Source: Liquidambar formosana
Lineage: Eukaryota; Streptophyta; Magnoliopsida; Saxifragales; Altingiaceae
Length of the DNA: 64,000 bases
Assembly: GCA_039720395.1 (NCBI GenBank)
Contig: CM077821.1
Span: 46,310,388-46,374,387, forward strand
Direction of reading: 5' to 3'
This document shows, in pieces, positions 1 to 15,000 of the stretch (positions are counted from its first letter, which is position 1; the number at the start of each line of letters is the position of its first letter). Below the pieces are notes generated by a model that made no database searches, was not told where the DNA came from, and worked only from the letters and a program-made list of their open reading frames with translations. The position numbers and the translations under genes are program-made.

Positions 1-3000
1 AACTGTATTTTTTCTCGGCAAAAAACATACATGACTGCAAACCTGCCTGCAATTCCTTATATCAACCAAAATAAGCACATGGCCATCATGTCCAAAAGGG
101 GATTTCCACCCAGCAACAATCTACAAAACCTAAAACAAACTGAGGGAAGCAATGAAATACACTCAGCTCTGGATCCGGTTCCCCCATCCCAACAACCCAT
201 TTCATTGAGAACCCTGAAATAATAACAAACTAAAAAACTTACGAGGAATGAAACACATTTGTGGACAAATGAATTTATATCAACGTGTTCCCAACAGAAT
301 ACAACCAATTTATCTGTAAAAATCCAACACCTTCCCTGAAAAGAATACTTTATCACTCGAGGCATAGCTGTACCAGATTGATTTCACCCCAAAAAAAAAA
401 ACATTTGAGAAAATTAAACCCAAAAAACATTTGAGAAAATACAACCCACAAAAACTGTACAGATATATAAAAAGAGAAGTCGAGAAATTGTGATTGGAGA
501 AAAGGAAAAAGAAAGGTAAACATGTAGCTTCAGTGGTCATTTCACAAGCAAGACTCGGAGGAAAAAGAAATTGAATGACTGAGAAACTCATTCCAACTCT
601 AAGCCTGTGTATCAAACAAAAAACATATCAACATCATGGATCCACTAAAAATCCATTAGTAGTATCAAATTCTAAACAATGTCAACAAAAAAGAAACTAA
701 GGAATAAGAAAAGAGATTCCCTTTTAAAAATAGAACACACTGAAGCTACGTACGTGTTGCACAAAATCCCCTACAGAACAGATTGTAAAAGATCAACATT
801 TTGCCCCAAATGATGTCAAAAAATACTAAAATCACCAAGAAACCCCACAAAATAAATAAGTAATCATAAACAAATCACTGATCCAAAAAGGCCTTCTACC
901 CCCAGCAACAATCTACAAAACCTTAAACAGAGGGAAGCAATGAAACACACTCTGCTTCCCAACAACTCATTCCATTGAGAACCCTGAAAGAACAGACCAA
1001 ACTCAGCTTGATAAATGAACTCAAATACTTAGGACAAATGAAACATGTTACTACATGAGCAGAGAAAAGAATTATCTGTGCATTCCCCAAAGAATCCGAC
1101 ACCTTCCCTGAAGAGAGTCCTTGGATCACTCAGAGGCATACCTGTACCAGAGATGGTTTCACCCAACAAACAATTGAGAAAATCAAACCCACACAAGATC
1201 GAATGAGTGTGTGCCTAAAGAAAGATAAGAGAAGTCAAGAAAATAATGGGACAAGAGAAGAAAAGAATGGCAAAGATCTAGCACTAGTGGTCATCGCACA
1301 AGCAAGCCCCGGTGGTCTGAAGGTTCTTCTCTCCTAAAATAATGCATTTAGAGTCACAGAGTTACTTCTCATTTCCATCCACTCCCCTGAAATCATATCA
1401 CCAATCATTACGAAAATCCAACACATCCCTTAAAAAGAAGACTCAATCAGTCTGCACAAATCTGTACAACAAATAAAACAACAAAATTGAGAAAACAACA
1501 CGAGCAGGACCAAAAAAGAGAGAAACACAGAGAAGAGGAGAAATAAAATTGAACCCAATATCAACTACTGCCAGCGGAAATGCAACATAGGCAAGTTCTT
1601 TCCTGCTCAGTTGAAGGAAGGATAGTGCACAAAAAATGAAAACTAAATATGGAAAGAGGCCCATAAGTCCCCAACAAATTATGCATCTTCGCAAGGTTCT
1701 GGGCATCTTTGGACCTCACGATTTGATAAGCCTGTAAATGTTCTGTCCACCAAAACATTAACAAAAGGCCCCTAAACTCCAAAAGGGGGCCGTGACAAGA
1801 AAAATTGTATGCAATCTACAACAAATGAGGTGAAGCAACAAATAGAACTCACAGCATTCAAGTTCCACCAACCCAAAGTTTTGTTCCACCTCTGGGTCTG
1901 CGTATCAAACAAAATACATTACAGCATCATGAATCCACTTCAAATCCAGGAGTATCAAATTGAACAAAGTGGACGAAATAGAAGATTATTGAGTTTTCCC
2001 ATTTAAGAATTGAACCCCCAAGACTCCAAGAGAGCTACTATCCTGTTGCATGAAACCCCTACAGAACAGGATTTATAAGATCAAAATTTTTCCCCAAACG
2101 ATGTCCAGGAATACCAGAAGCATCAAGGAACCCCATAAAAAATAATGAATCATAAATCAATCACTGGTCCAACATCCAATATGCTCTTAAGAGTCTCCAA
2201 GGTTGGGATGACTAGAAGAGGACGACATCATTGATATTAAATCTTATTTAAGGGCACCTCGCATCAAATCTCTACATCTCTCACAAAGCTTGCAACTGAA
2301 TCCTGAAAACCCAAATTCAGCAAGACCCTTGATTATTATACACACACAAAAGAAGTGTATCTATATGTCAACAAAGAAATTTTCTCACAGCAACTGGTAC
2401 AAACGAATTTCATAAAATCCCTTAAAAACCACTATCCTTGATGATTGTATGAATTTGTCAAGATCCCACTGAACCCTAAAAGAACAAACCAATCAGTCAT
2501 CCGTTACACATCTGAGAAGCTTAAGCATTTCTAAATCAAGCAAACTTTATAACAAAAAGCTTATAGGTGAATAACAACCTTACATATGGCTTGCAATCCC
2601 GAATTCCTAATATCAACCAAAACCGGCACATAAACCATTATGTCCAACACGACCTTCTTGGCTTCTACCCATCAAAAATAAAATAAACTCACCCTGAACC
2701 TTGTTCTGCCAGCCCAACAACTCGTTCCATTAAAAAACCTTGAAAAAATTGACAGTTTCCCTGAAGAGAATACAGCCCGATATAGGTCGACCCGTGAAGA
2801 GAGAGAATACTCGATCATTCAACCCACCCATATCTGTACCAGAGAGGATTTCAACCAACAAATATTCATGAAAATCAAACCCAACAATATATACACTCAC
2901 ACGCAGAGAATTCTATCCAAGAAAAATATAGAGAAATCAAGAATCGGATATGGGATGAAAAGGAAAAAAGGCGAACATCTAGCACCGGTGGTCATCATCA

Positions 3001-3848
3001 CACAAGCAAGGCCCGTTGATCATGACGTCTCTTGTCTCCTAACGCTATACATGGACGATTGCAATTCTACCCAATCCAATCCCTTAATCTGGTTCGCGGG
3101 ACCACGAATTGCAGAGCATCTCAATACAACAAAACCCTTAAGTTTAACAACGAATAAATAGGAAGAACAAATTTCAACAAAGAATGGATAAGAAGAATGA
3201 ATCCATCACTAATTCTATCGATATTCATATAGAAAAATAGATCTTCAAGAGGCTGTCGAAGACCTTTGCCGAATTTGACGCAATCGGATAGACCTGAGCA
3301 CCTGGAGAGGCTGAGACCGATAGTCTCGAACCCTGTTCCCCCATCCCAACAACTCATTCCGTTGAATAGAAAACGACCCACTATCGGGAAAAAATAAAAA
3401 ATAAAAAATAAATAAATCTGAGACCTTCCCTGTAAGAGAAAAATCGATCACTCAACGCATATCTGTACCAGAGACGATTTCACCGAACAAATATTCAGAA
3501 ATTCAAAACCCAAGAAGATTATATATATGGACGATATCAGGTAAAAGATAGGAGAAACCGAGAAACGGCAAGGGGAATAAAAGCAAACATCTAGCACCCA
3601 TGGTCATCGCAGAAGCAAGCCCCGGTGGTCATCAAGGTTCTTCTCTCGATAATTGCAAAGACACCCCGTTCATCCCATCCAATAACGTGAAATTCAATCC
3701 TTTATCAGGTTCCCAAAAAAATAAACCACAGCATCAATTGAATAAAACAAAACCCTCAATCTTAAGGACGAAGAAATCAACCCTAAATCTTGAAGAGAGG
3801 TATCGAAGACCTTTACCGAAATCGAGCCAAAGAGAGAGACCTAAGCAC

Positions 3849-3897
3849 CTGGAGACGCTGAGACGTTGAACCAGACGAGAGAACAGAAGCCTTGGTC
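3849..3897 (-). other. Candidate first (leader) exon of array unit A
   Basis: It starts about 30 nt downstream of the TATA box and ends in a good donor, CTCCAG/GTGCTTAGG. The identical exon end occurs in unit B (22755). A variant of the same exon end recurs further inside both units, near 3300 and 22230, so the leader itself was duplicated. The start site is only estimated from TATA spacing. Confidence 0.4.
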
Positions 3898-3923
3898 GTG
3901 AGGGAAATACGAGTCGGGAAACT

Positions 3924-3931
3924 TATTTATA
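3924..3931 (-). promoter_or_regulatory. TATA box of array unit A
   Basis: The minus strand reads TATAAATA in a context (CTATAAATAAGTT) shared with the second promoter near 22834. About 60-70 bp upstream are also conserved between the two, including a CTTAACCGCTTAATCTTGTC stretch, after which the flanks diverge. This conservation of the promoter block is the best sign that both units were Pol II transcribed leftward. Confidence 0.6.
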
Positions 3932-3990
3932 GATGAGTAGTTGGAAACTTGACGGACAAGATTAAGCGGTTAAGAACGAATCGGACGGTC

Positions 3991-5100
3991 GATTATGTGT
4001 TTCCGACGAGGAGAACTTCCATGTAACTGTGACACGGCATAAAATCGGATTGTAGACTCAGAAAGTACATTTACACTCCTATTTTACTTTTTTAATTAAT
4101 CCATGACACCACATAACCGTATCATAATTATATAAAAGTTTTTGCCATTTCCAATAGTCATACAAAGGCTGTGCGGGGATCAGCGTAGTTCTCATTTTTG
4201 TCTGTTTAAATATTCGGAGTTTTAATAAATGACAGATTCAAAATATGCCTTCAAAATATTTATGTAATCCAATTAAGTGGTCAAAATATTCCTTCAAAAT
4301 ATTTATGCAATCCATTTTAGTGGACGATAGATTTAAAATCTCCCTTAAAAAAATTTATGGATCCTTAAATAATGGGATTATTTATCCAAAAAAAGCTCAA
4401 GTTGCAATGTTTTTCCAAAACCTTTTCAAAAGTTAATACCATGACAAATTGCCCTCTGTGCTGACTGCTGAATAAAACCCCTGATGCATGGCTGCTAGTC
4501 ATTATCTTCTTCCATGACAGGCTAGTCCTCAGAGGTAAGCACTAGATACCAAAGAATTAATTGAATTAATGGTAATAAAAACGGAAAAGCCACTCTCTAT
4601 TTGGTTCCCGGATTACCAAGAAAACAAAAAAAGAAATAGTGAAAAACAGATTAAGAAAATGAAAAAAAGAAATTATATTAAACCATAATTATTCCAATTC
4701 TTTTGCAATCAAATAAGGAAAACTCCAATTCCTTTTTTTTCTTTTTCTTTTTTCATAAAATCTGGGAACCAATATTTAAAATTACCATTAATCCCGCTCA
4801 AACTCTAAACCTTGAAGAAGTAGAAAACATTATTAATTATTAATTTAATTAAACATCTGAAAACCCTCTAAACCTCCCAATAAATAACATACTTCTGAGT
4901 CATTCTCGGATAAACATCTGAGCACATATTATTTCAAAATAGGTTTTGCATATATCTCCTAATTTCAATAGATTTCGGAATCATTAACTAGAAAGTAGAA
5001 AAAAGTACATCCAGTAATAATTTAATTAAAGGCAAAGGTTGCTTAAAGCTGCCCTTAGCTTCAACATAATGACCCCACCAGGCCCTTAGCTTCTTTGGAC
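3991..5100. other. AT-rich spacer between array unit A and the central array
   Basis: No gene is seen. It contains short local direct repeats near 4240-4310 (a block with CAAAATATT(T/C) repeated) and a small inverted-repeat element near 4600-4775. Array-type blocks resume at about 5100. Confidence 0.5.
4600..4775. mobile_element. Small inverted-repeat element, possible MITE
   Basis: The left end reads TTTGGTTCCCGGATT and the right end is its near-complement (AATCTGGGAACCAATA), enclosing about 150 bp of A- and T-rich sequence. Size and ends fit a miniature inverted-repeat transposable element. No clear target duplication was found, so this stays tentative. Confidence 0.4.
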
Positions 5101-6472
5101 CTCAAAGCAAAATAAGCACAAGGCCATCGCATCCAAAAGGCCATATACATGCTAATCACCAAACACATTTGTGAGCAACAAATTAATATCAATGTGTTTC
5201 TGTGTTTTCCAGAAAAACACATTTGTGAACAAATGAATTTATATCAATGTGTTTCCCAGAAATACAACCCCTTATATGTAAAAATCAAAAACCTTCCCTG
5301 AAGAGAATACATGGTCACTCAAAGGCATACCTGTACCAAAGATGATTTCATCCAACAAACATTTGAGAAAATCAAACCCAAAAAATAAAATAAAAATTTA
5401 TACATAAATATAAAGAAAAAAGAAGTCAAGAAAATGATGGTTGAAGAGAAGGGAAGAGAGGCAAACATGCAGCAGCAATGATCATTGCACAAACAAGAAC
5501 CAGAGGTCATAGAGGTTCTTCTCTTCTCTCAAAAAAGTTAGGCATCACGAGCAAATATGCTGCTTATTCCATTCCATTCCCCAGAAATCCTATCATTAAA
5601 AAAATCCAACACCTTCCCTTAAAACACAATCTGTACAACATTAAGAAAATCAAACAAAGCAACATGCGCATGTGCACACCCACACCCACACAACCTAACA
5701 AGAGTAACAAGGAGAAGGCAAAAATACCAACTTCTAGTTGAAATGATGCAGTGCAAGCAGGCTCTTCACTAATCAGTTATGGAACAAAAATTCAAGGGGG
5801 TCGGCCAAAATATCAATAAGCCCCCCAATCTCCAAATTTCAATAGGGGCCGGAGAGAAGAAAAGGCTCATAAAACTCACAGAACCACACACCAAAAAAAA
5901 AAAAAAAAAAAAAAAAACACCCCAGGTGAAGTAGCGAATGGAACTCACTACATACCAAGTTCAACCATTCCACAAATTCAGTCATTCCATCTCTAAGGCT
6001 GCATATCAAACAAAATACATATAGTAGCATCATGGATCCACTTCAAATCCCATAGTATAAAATTGTAAACAAAGTGAAACAGAATAAAAAATATAGAACA
6101 AGAACAGAGTTTTTCCCCATTTCAGAATTCAGACCCAAGAGAACTAAGTTCATGTCGCACAAAATCCCTACAGAACAGATCGTACAAGATCAAAATTTTG
6201 TCACGAATGATGTAAAGCAAAAATACAAAAAGCATCAAGAAACCCCTCAAAATAATTAATTAATCATAAACAAATCACTGATCCCTTGTCCATGCTCTAT
6301 GAGGCTCCAAAATTGGGATGACTAAAAGGTGCAACCTTATTGATAAAAACCCTTATCAAATGCAAATAGATAAAAATCTTCTCATTTCTCATAAAGCTTC
6401 CAGCAGAATCCTGAAAGTCTATATTATAACTCAAACTCAGTGTTACCCTTCATTACGCACACGCGAGAACAC

Positions 6473-6510
6473 CCACACCCACACCCACACACACACACAC
6501 ACACACACAT
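6473..6510. repeat. CA microsatellite
   Basis: CCCACA units grade into a pure (CA)n tract followed by TATATG, inside the array. Confidence 0.9.
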
Positions 6511-8150
6511 ATATGTACATTTATCTACAAAGAAATTTTATTCTATTAAATAATTGATCCCAAAACATGGTAGAATTGCCTTCCTTGATGTCTATATATA
6601 TACATATTGTAAACCCGAAATGGACTCTGAAAGAACACACCATCCATGTTGCATACCAAGTTCCACCATCCCAAAAGCTCATCCCACCTCTAAGGCTGCA
6701 TATCAAACAAAATACATACCAGCATCATGGATCCACTTTAATACCATGGTAACAGAACATAAACGAAGTGAACAAAATAGAAAATATGGAAGAAAAGAGG
6801 CTTTCCCCATTTAAGAATTGAACCCCAACTGAGCTACAATCGTGTTGGACAAAATCCCTACAGAACAGATCGTATAAGATCAAATTTTTGACACATGATG
6901 TAAAGCAAAAATACCAAAAGTATATTACATTAAAAAAAACCAGCAAAAATAAATAAATAATAATAAAAACCCTTATCGAATGTAAATGCTGGATGGTGCA
7001 ACCTCAATGATAAAAAAAATTTGAAAATGGATACAAGAGGCTAGGCATTGCAGCAAAATCTTTTCATTTCTTGTAAAGCTTGCAACCAAATCCAGAAATT
7101 ACATAACCCTCACTCAGCGATACCCTTTATCACACACAGACAGGTGTATACGTACATTTTAACAAAGAAATTTTCTTTCATGAAATAATTGATCCAAAAC
7201 CTTGATACAAACAAATTACATTAAATCCCTCAAAAAAATTGTTGCACAAAATCCCTTAAAACCTGCTGACCTTGATGTCTCCATATATATATATACAAAC
7301 CTGCTTTAAACCCTGAAATAACACACATCCATATGACAATTAAGAAGCTTCTATGTCAATCAGACTGCATTTCTTAGCAAAAAACCATACATGGCTTGCA
7401 AACCCGCAATTCCTTGCATCAACCCACATAAGCACATAGCCATCATGTCCAAAAGGGGCCTTCTACCCAGCAGCCGTCTACAAAACCTAAAACCAACCAA
7501 GGGAAGCAATGTAATACACTCGGCCCTGGAACTAGTTTCCCCATCCCAAAAATTCATTTCATTGAAAACCCCTAAAAGAATAAAAACCTTACGAGCAAAG
7601 CCGACACCTTCCCTGCAAAGAATACTTGATAACACAAGGAGAACCTGCACTAGAGATGATTTCATCCAACAAAAATACGAGAAAATCAAACCCACAACTA
7701 TTTTTTTTTACAAATATAGATAAAGAGAGGAGAAGTCAAGAAAATGATGGTTGAAGAGAGGAAAAAAGGCAAACAAGTGGCACCAGTTGTAATCGCACAA
7801 GCAAGACCCAGAGGTCATGAAGGTTCTTCTCTCCTCTCCAAAAGTTATGCATCAAGAATCGCAAAGATACTACTTATTCCCATCCATTTCCCTGAACCCA
7901 TCATCAAGAAAATCCAACAACTTCCCTAACATAGAGAGACTCAATCAGGCAGCACAAATCCATACAACAAATCAAACAGCAAAGTATTAAGAAAATCAAA
8001 CAAAGAAACGCGCACACACACACACACAAGTTCTAGTTGGAATGATGTGAGCAGGTGCTTTACTCCTCGGTTATGCAACAAGAACTGCAGAAATTAGGAT
8101 TGTACACAAGCACACAAATATCTACAAAATATACACATACAAACACATAC

Positions 8151-8175
8151 TATATATATATATATATATATATAT
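8151..8175. repeat. TA microsatellite
   Basis: Pure alternating TA tract within the array. Confidence 0.9.
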
Positions 8176-8263
8176 TATCCCCATAAATATGATACTATGC
8201 CCTCAAGCTTCTTACCTTCTTCGGACCTCCCGCCTTAATTGTTCTGTCCACCAAAACAATAAC

Positions 8264-8283
8264 AAGCCCCCCCCCCCCCCCCC
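8264..8283. repeat. Poly-C run
   Basis: A C homopolymer of about 20 bases followed by an A-rich stretch. Such a run is prone to length error in an assembly. Confidence 0.85.
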
Positions 8284-8974
8284 TCCAAAAAAATAAAAAA
8301 ATAAAAAAAAATCCACAAGAGGCCTGTGACAAGCAAAAGTAAACTCACTACATATCAAGTTCCACCATCCGAAAAACTCATGTCACCTCTAAGGCTGCAT
8401 ATCAAACAAATAACACAGCAACATCATCAATCCACTTCAAATCCAATAGATAACCCAAACTCAGTGAGACTATATTAAACGCATGCACACGTCCACAAAT
8501 GTAAGTATATATATCAACAAAGAAATCCTCTCTTGTGAAATAATTGATCCCAAAACATTGTACAGACAAATTTGCATGAAATCCCTTAAAAATCACCTTC
8601 CTTGATGCATTGAACCCCGAAAGAACACACAATCTGTAACACAATTGAGAAGCTTATATTGATGACTGTATATTTATTATGACAAAAAACTTGCATATCT
8701 TGAACCAAAAATGAGAAAATCAGACCCCAAGAAAGGAAAATCATAGGAGAAGAGAATGGCAAACATCTAGCGCCGGTGGTCATCACACAAACAAGCCCCA
8801 AGGATATAAGGTTTCTTCTCTCCTAAAGTTATGAATCAAGATTCACAAAGATACTAGTCATTCCCATCTGTTCCCCTAAAATCCTATCCTTAATAAAATC
8901 CAACACCATCACTAAAAAGAAAACGCAATCAGTCTGCACAAATCTGTACAACAAATGAAACAAAAAAATTCAAG

Positions 8975-9014
<40 letters not shown>
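8975..9014. repeat. CA microsatellite
   Basis: About 20 CA units followed by a short GATA/GAGA tract. Confidence 0.95.
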
Positions 9015-9016
<2 letters not shown>

Positions 9017-12000
9017 TAGAGAGAACCTAAACAAGAGAGACAAAATGAAGGTCAAAAAATGAAAAAGAACCCAATATCAACTACTACTAGTTGAAATGCA
9101 ACGCAAGTAAATTCTTTCCTGCTCAGTTATATGAAAACAATTGCAGAAATTAGGATCGTGCACAAAAAGTAAAAATAGGCCCATGGCTACCACACTATAC
9201 ATCCTCACAAGATTCTCAGCTTCTTCAGACCTCACGGTTTGATAAGCCTGTAAATGTTCTGTCCATCAAAACATTAACAGAAGGCCCCCAACTCCAAAAG
9301 GTACCCACAACAAGCAAAAGTGTATAAAATGTACAACAAACAGCGTGATGCATAAAATAGAACTCACGGAATTGAAGATCCACCATCCCAAAAATTAGTT
9401 CGACCTCCAGAACTGCATATCAATAAAAATACAATACAGCATCATCGATCAACTTCGAATATAGGAGGGTCAAATTCAACAAAGTGGACGAAATAGAAGA
9501 TTATTTAGTTTCTCCATATAATAACTGAACCCCAAGAGAGCTACGATAGTGTTGCATGAAACCCCTACAGACCAGCATTTATAAGATCAAAATTTTGCCC
9601 AAAACAACGTCCAGGCAATACCAGAAGCATCAAGAAACCCCATAAAAATAATAAATCAAAATTTTTGCCCAAAACAACGTCCACCAACCAATATGCTTTC
9701 TAAGGCTCCAAGGTTGGGATGACTAGAAGGTGCAACATCATTGATATAAAACCTCATTGAACGCAATTAAATGCCAAAGGCTAGGCCTTGCATCAAATCC
9801 CTTCATTTCTTAAAAAGCTTGCAACCGAATCCTGAAATTGTAGAACCCAAATTCAGCGAGACCCTTTATTATGCACACAAAAAAAGTGTATATATCAATA
9901 AAGAAATTTTCTATTAAGAAATAACTGAACCCAGAAATTGGTATAAATGAATTGCATAAAATCCCTTAAAAACCTCCCTCCTTGATGCTTGTATGTATTA
10001 GTCACGATCAAACATTGACCCTAAAAATAAACACCAATCCTTCATCCACGATACAATTGAGAAGCTAATATATTTCTACTTCAATATAATGAACCCTATA
10101 AAAATCATGCCAACTCAAAGACAGAAAGCTTATAGGTGAATCACACTATGTATTGCTTCAAACCTTACATATGGCTCGCAATCCTGCACTGCCTAATATC
10201 AACCACAGTTCCTTTTTGTTTTTTAGTGGAGAAGCTTTTGTAATTCCTCATGATTTGTTCTTGTCTATCTCCATCATGTCCAAAGTAGCCTTCTACCCAT
10301 CAACAATAAATTAAACTCACTCTGAACCTTGTTCCCCCATCCCAACAACTCATTCCATTGAGAAACCTTGAAAAAATTGACACTTACCCCGAAGAGAATA
10401 CAGCCAAATATTGGTAAAAAAATCTGATACGCTTCCTGAAGAGAATACTCGATCATTTGACTGGTAATTTCCACCAACAAACATTCAAGAAAATCAAACC
10501 CATAAAACATTTTTTTATATATACTTATTCCAAGTTCCACCATCCCAAAACATATCACGTGTTGCAAACCAAGTTCCACCATCCCAAAAACTTGTCCCAT
10601 CTCTAAGGCTGCATATCAAACAAAGTACATAGATGCATCATGGATCCACTTTAAATCACATATTATCTAATTACAAAATAAAGTGAACAAAATAAAATAT
10701 ATAAAACAAGAAAAGAGAGTTTCCCATTTAAGAATTGAACCCCAACAGAGCTACAATCGTGTTTGACAGAAACCCTACAGGAGAAATCATAGATCATATA
10801 AGATCAAAGCTTTTCCATAAATGATGTAAAACAAAAATACAAAAATAATCAAGAACCCCGCAAATTAATTGACCATAAAAAAATTCACTGATCCACCGTC
10901 CATGAGGCTCCAAGATTGGGATGACTGGAAGGTACAACCTCATTGATAAAAAAACCCCTTATTGAATGCAAATAGATACCAGAGGCCAGGCATTGCATCA
11001 AAATCTTTTCATTTCTTGTAAAGCTTGCAGCTGGATCCTGATAGTATAACCCAAATCAGCTTGACCCTTTATTTTATTTTTTTGATGGAACTTTATCAAT
11101 CACACAAAAAATAATAATAATAATAACTGATCGAAAAACTTGGATACAAATTGCATGAAATCCCTTAAAAAAATGCTTTCCTTGATGTTTGTATATACCC
11201 ATAAACCCACATTAAACCCTGAAAAAACATACAATCCATAAGGACAATTGAGAAAAGGTTATATGAGAATCAAACTGTATTTCTTCTCATCAAAAATCAT
11301 ACATGGCCTGCAAACCTGCAATTCCTTGCATCAACTAAAATAAGCACACGGCCATCATGTCCAAAAGGGGGTTTCTACCCAGCAACAACCTATAAAACCT
11401 AAAAAAAAACAGAGGGAAGCAATGAAATACCTGGGCCTTTTTCTGTTTCAATGACTCATAGATAAAATGATTTTATCTGATTTGAAAAAAAAAATACTTA
11501 GTTAATGAAATATTGAAGAAGAGGGACAATTTCCATTCCTATGATATTAGAATCAAAGAGTCATTTCTTATTATTTCTTTCTTCCTTCATTTTTTTTATT
11601 TATTTATTTAATTTAAAATTAAAATAAAATAAAAAAGATAACTCTTCCTTTTTTTTGAGAATCTTTTCTTTGCAGCTTTGGATCTAGTTCCCCCATCCCA
11701 ACGACTTACATTTATTTCATTGAGAAACCTGGAATAATAATAAACTAAAAAACTTAGGAGGAATGAAACACATTCATGGACAAACGAATTTATATAAATG
11801 TGTTGCCTACAAAATACAAACAATTATCTGTAAAAATTAAACACCTTCCCCGAGGAGAATCGATCACTCGAGACATGGCTGTAACAGATATGGTTTCACC
11901 CTAAAAAAGATCAGAGAAAATTAAACCCAAAAAACATTTGAGAAAATCAAACCCACAAGAACTATGTATATACATATATATACATATATCAAGAAAATAT

Positions 12001-15000
12001 GATTTGAGAGAAGAAAGACTCGGAGGACAAAAGAATTGAACCACCAGGAAACTCATTCCACCTCTAAGGCTATCAAACAAAAAACATAGCAACATCGTGG
12101 ATCCACTTCAAATCCAATAGTAGTACCAAATTCTAAACAATGTAAAAAGAAACTATTGAATAAGAAAAGAGAAATTTCCCATTTAAGAATTGAACACAAT
12201 GGTACATTCGTGTTGCACAAAATCCCCGAGAGAACAGATTGTATAAGATCAACATTTTGCCCCAAACAATGTCTAAGGCTGCATATCAAACAAAATACAC
12301 AGCACCATCATGGATCCACTTTAAATCCCATAGTAACAAATTATAAACAAAGTGAACAAAATAGAAATTACGGAACAAGAAAAGAGGCTTTCACCATTTA
12401 AGAATTGAACCCCAACAGAACTACATCGTGTTTGACAACATCCCTACAGAACAGATCTTATAAGATCAAAAATTTGGCACAAATGATGTAAAGCAAAAAT
12501 ATCAAAAGCATAAATAAATAAACCCACAAAATAATTAACAATTAATTAATCATAGAAAAGAATTTAACAAAAAAATCAAAGATCCACCATCCACTATGCC
12601 ATATGAGGCTCCAAGATTGGGATGGCTGAAAGGTGCAAGCTCATTCACAAAAGACCCTTATTGAAGCAAATAAATACCAGAGGCTAGGCATTGCAACAAA
12701 ATCTGTCCATTTCTTTGTAAAGCTTGCAGCTGAATCCTGAAATTATATAACCCTCACTCAGACATACCCTTTCACACAGGTGTATACTTAAATATTTCAA
12801 CAAAGAAATTTTCTTTTATGAAATAATTGTTCCAAAAAATTGATACAAATAAATGCCATGAAATCCCTTAAACAAATTGTTGCATGAAATCCTTAAAAAC
12901 TGCCTTCCTTGATGTCTGCATGTTATATATTAACCTGCATTGCACCCTGAAATAACCTGCAATTTCTTACTTCATCAAAATAAGCACATGGCCATCATGT
13001 CCAAAAGGGGGTTTTTCTACCCAGCAATAATCTACAAAACCTAAAACAAACCCAAGGGAAGCAATGAAATACACTCAGCTCTGGATCTGGTTCCCCATCC
13101 CAACAACTCATGTCATTGAGTAACCTGAAATAATAACAAACTAAAAAACTTAGGAGGAATGAAACACATCCGTGGACAAACGAATTAAAATCAATGTGTT
13201 CCCAGGAGAATACAACCCATTATCTGTGAAAATCCAACAACTTCCCCGTAGAGAATACTTGATAACACAAGGGGAACCTGTACCAGAGATGATTTAATCC
13301 AACATTCAAGAAAATCAAACCCACAAAAAAAAATTGTTCATATACATAAAAAGAGGAAGTCAATAATATGATGGTTGAAGAGAGGAAAGAAAGGACAAAA
13401 AGACAACTAAGGAATAACAAAATAGAGATTCCACATTTAAAAATTGAACCCAACGGAGCAGCGTTCGTGTTTCACAAAACCCCCTACAAAACACAGTATA
13501 AGATCACCATTTTGCCCCAAGCGATGTCAAGCAATACCAAAAGCATCAAGAAACCCCGCAAGAGAAATAATTAATCATAAACAAATCACTGATCCACTGT
13601 CCACTAAGCCATATGAGGTTCCAAAGATCTGGATGACTAGAAGGGGTAAAATCAATGATAGAAAACCTTATCAAATGGAAATCCATATAGATACTGAAAG
13701 CTAGGCATGGCAAGAAAATCTTTCCATTTCCTATAAACCTTGCAGCTGTGTCCTGAAACTACATAACCCAAACTCAGTGGGATACTATATTACATGCACA
13801 TGCACGGACACAGATAAAAAAAAGTTTAAGTATATATACCAACAAAGAAATCTTCTCTTGTGAAATTATTGATCCCAAAAAATGGTACAAACAAAATGGG
13901 ATGAAATCCCTTTAAAACCGCCTTCCTTGATGCATAGAACCCTGTGCAAACATCTACTAGCGCCGGTGGTCATTGCACAAGAACGCCCCGATGATCTGAA
14001 GTTTCTTTTCTCAATCTCTCCTAAAGTTATGCATCAAGATTTGCAAAGAAACTACTCATTTTCCATTAATTCCCTTACAATCCTATCATTAAAAAAATCC
14101 AACACCTTACCTAAAAAGAAAACACAATCAATCTACACGAATCTGAACAATTATTTAAACTAAAAGGAGGCCCATAAGTCAAGCATACTATGCGTCCTTG
14201 CAAGCTCCTTAGCTTCTTCAGACCTCATGGTTTGACAAGCCTGTAAATGTTCTATCCACCAAACATTAACAAAAGGCCCCCAACTCCAAAAGGGTGCTGC
14301 GACAAAAAGTGTATAAAATTTACAACATAAGAGGTGAGGCAACAAATAGAACTCACGGCATTCAATCCCAAAGATTTGTTCCACCTCAAGGTCTGCATAT
14401 CAAACAAAATACATTACAGCATCATCGATCCACTTCAAATCTAGGACTATCAAATCGAACAAAGTGGACGAAATAGAAGACTATTGAGTTTTCCCATTTC
14501 AGAATTGAACCCCAAGACTCCAAGAGAGCTATGATCGTGTTGCATTAAATCCCTACAGAATAGGACTTAAAAGATCAAAGTTTTGGCCCAAACGATGTCC
14601 AGCAATACTAGAAGCGTCAAAAAACCCCATAGAAAATAATGAATCATAAATCAATCACTGATCCACCATCCAATATGCTCTATGAGGCTCCAAGGTTGGG
14701 ATGACTAGAAGGTGCAAAATCATTGATATAAAACCTTATTGAACGCAATTAAATACCGAAGGCTAGACCTTGAATCAAATCACCTCATTTCTTATAAAGC
14801 TTGCAACCAAATCCTGAAGCATATAACCCAAATTCATCGAGACCCTGTATTATACACACAAAAAAAGTGTATATACATCAATAAAGAAACTCACTCTTAA
14901 GAAATAAGTGATGACAGAAATTGGTACAAACGAAATGCATAAAATCCCTTAAAAACCTCCCCCCTTGATGCCTGTAAAGAAGCCTATTGGTAAAAAAATC

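Larger units (their letters stand above)
1..3990 (-). repeat. Array unit A: 4-kb copy of a spliced-looking, non-coding transcription unit (continues past left edge)
   Basis: No open reading frame here resembles a known protein and none exceeds about 110 codons. The stretch matches 18890-22920 base for base with scattered substitutions and small indels (position 31 pairs with 18924, and TATA 3924 with 22830). Read on the minus strand it starts at a TATA box and then shows repeated exon-like blocks bordered by CAG acceptors and GTGAGT or GTATGC donors. Blocks near 31-220, 560-640, 1857-2010, 2590-2750 and 3330-3480 recur many times in the rest of the array. It looks like a long non-coding RNA locus or a decayed gene family. 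The duplication is certain; transcription is inferred. Confidence 0.7.

Noticed and set aside
179..215. The repeated exon motif as a miR482/2118-type microRNA arm
   Set aside because: The GGAATG..TTGGGATGG pattern is superficially similar, but no complementary arm lies nearby to form a precursor hairpin.
57..365. Open frames of about 100 codons in the array (such as 57-365 and 310-615, minus strand) as protein genes
   Set aside because: Frames are not preserved between units A and B or other copies, they run across splice-like borders, and they match no family I recognise.
6815..6850. A functional tRNA gene at the A-box/B-box motif
   Set aside because: The boxes are adjacent, leaving no room for the anticodon arm, and no acceptor stem can be formed.
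6473..9014. CRISPR-like repeat array
   Set aside because: The repeats are microsatellites and long degenerate blocks, and the organism is a plant.
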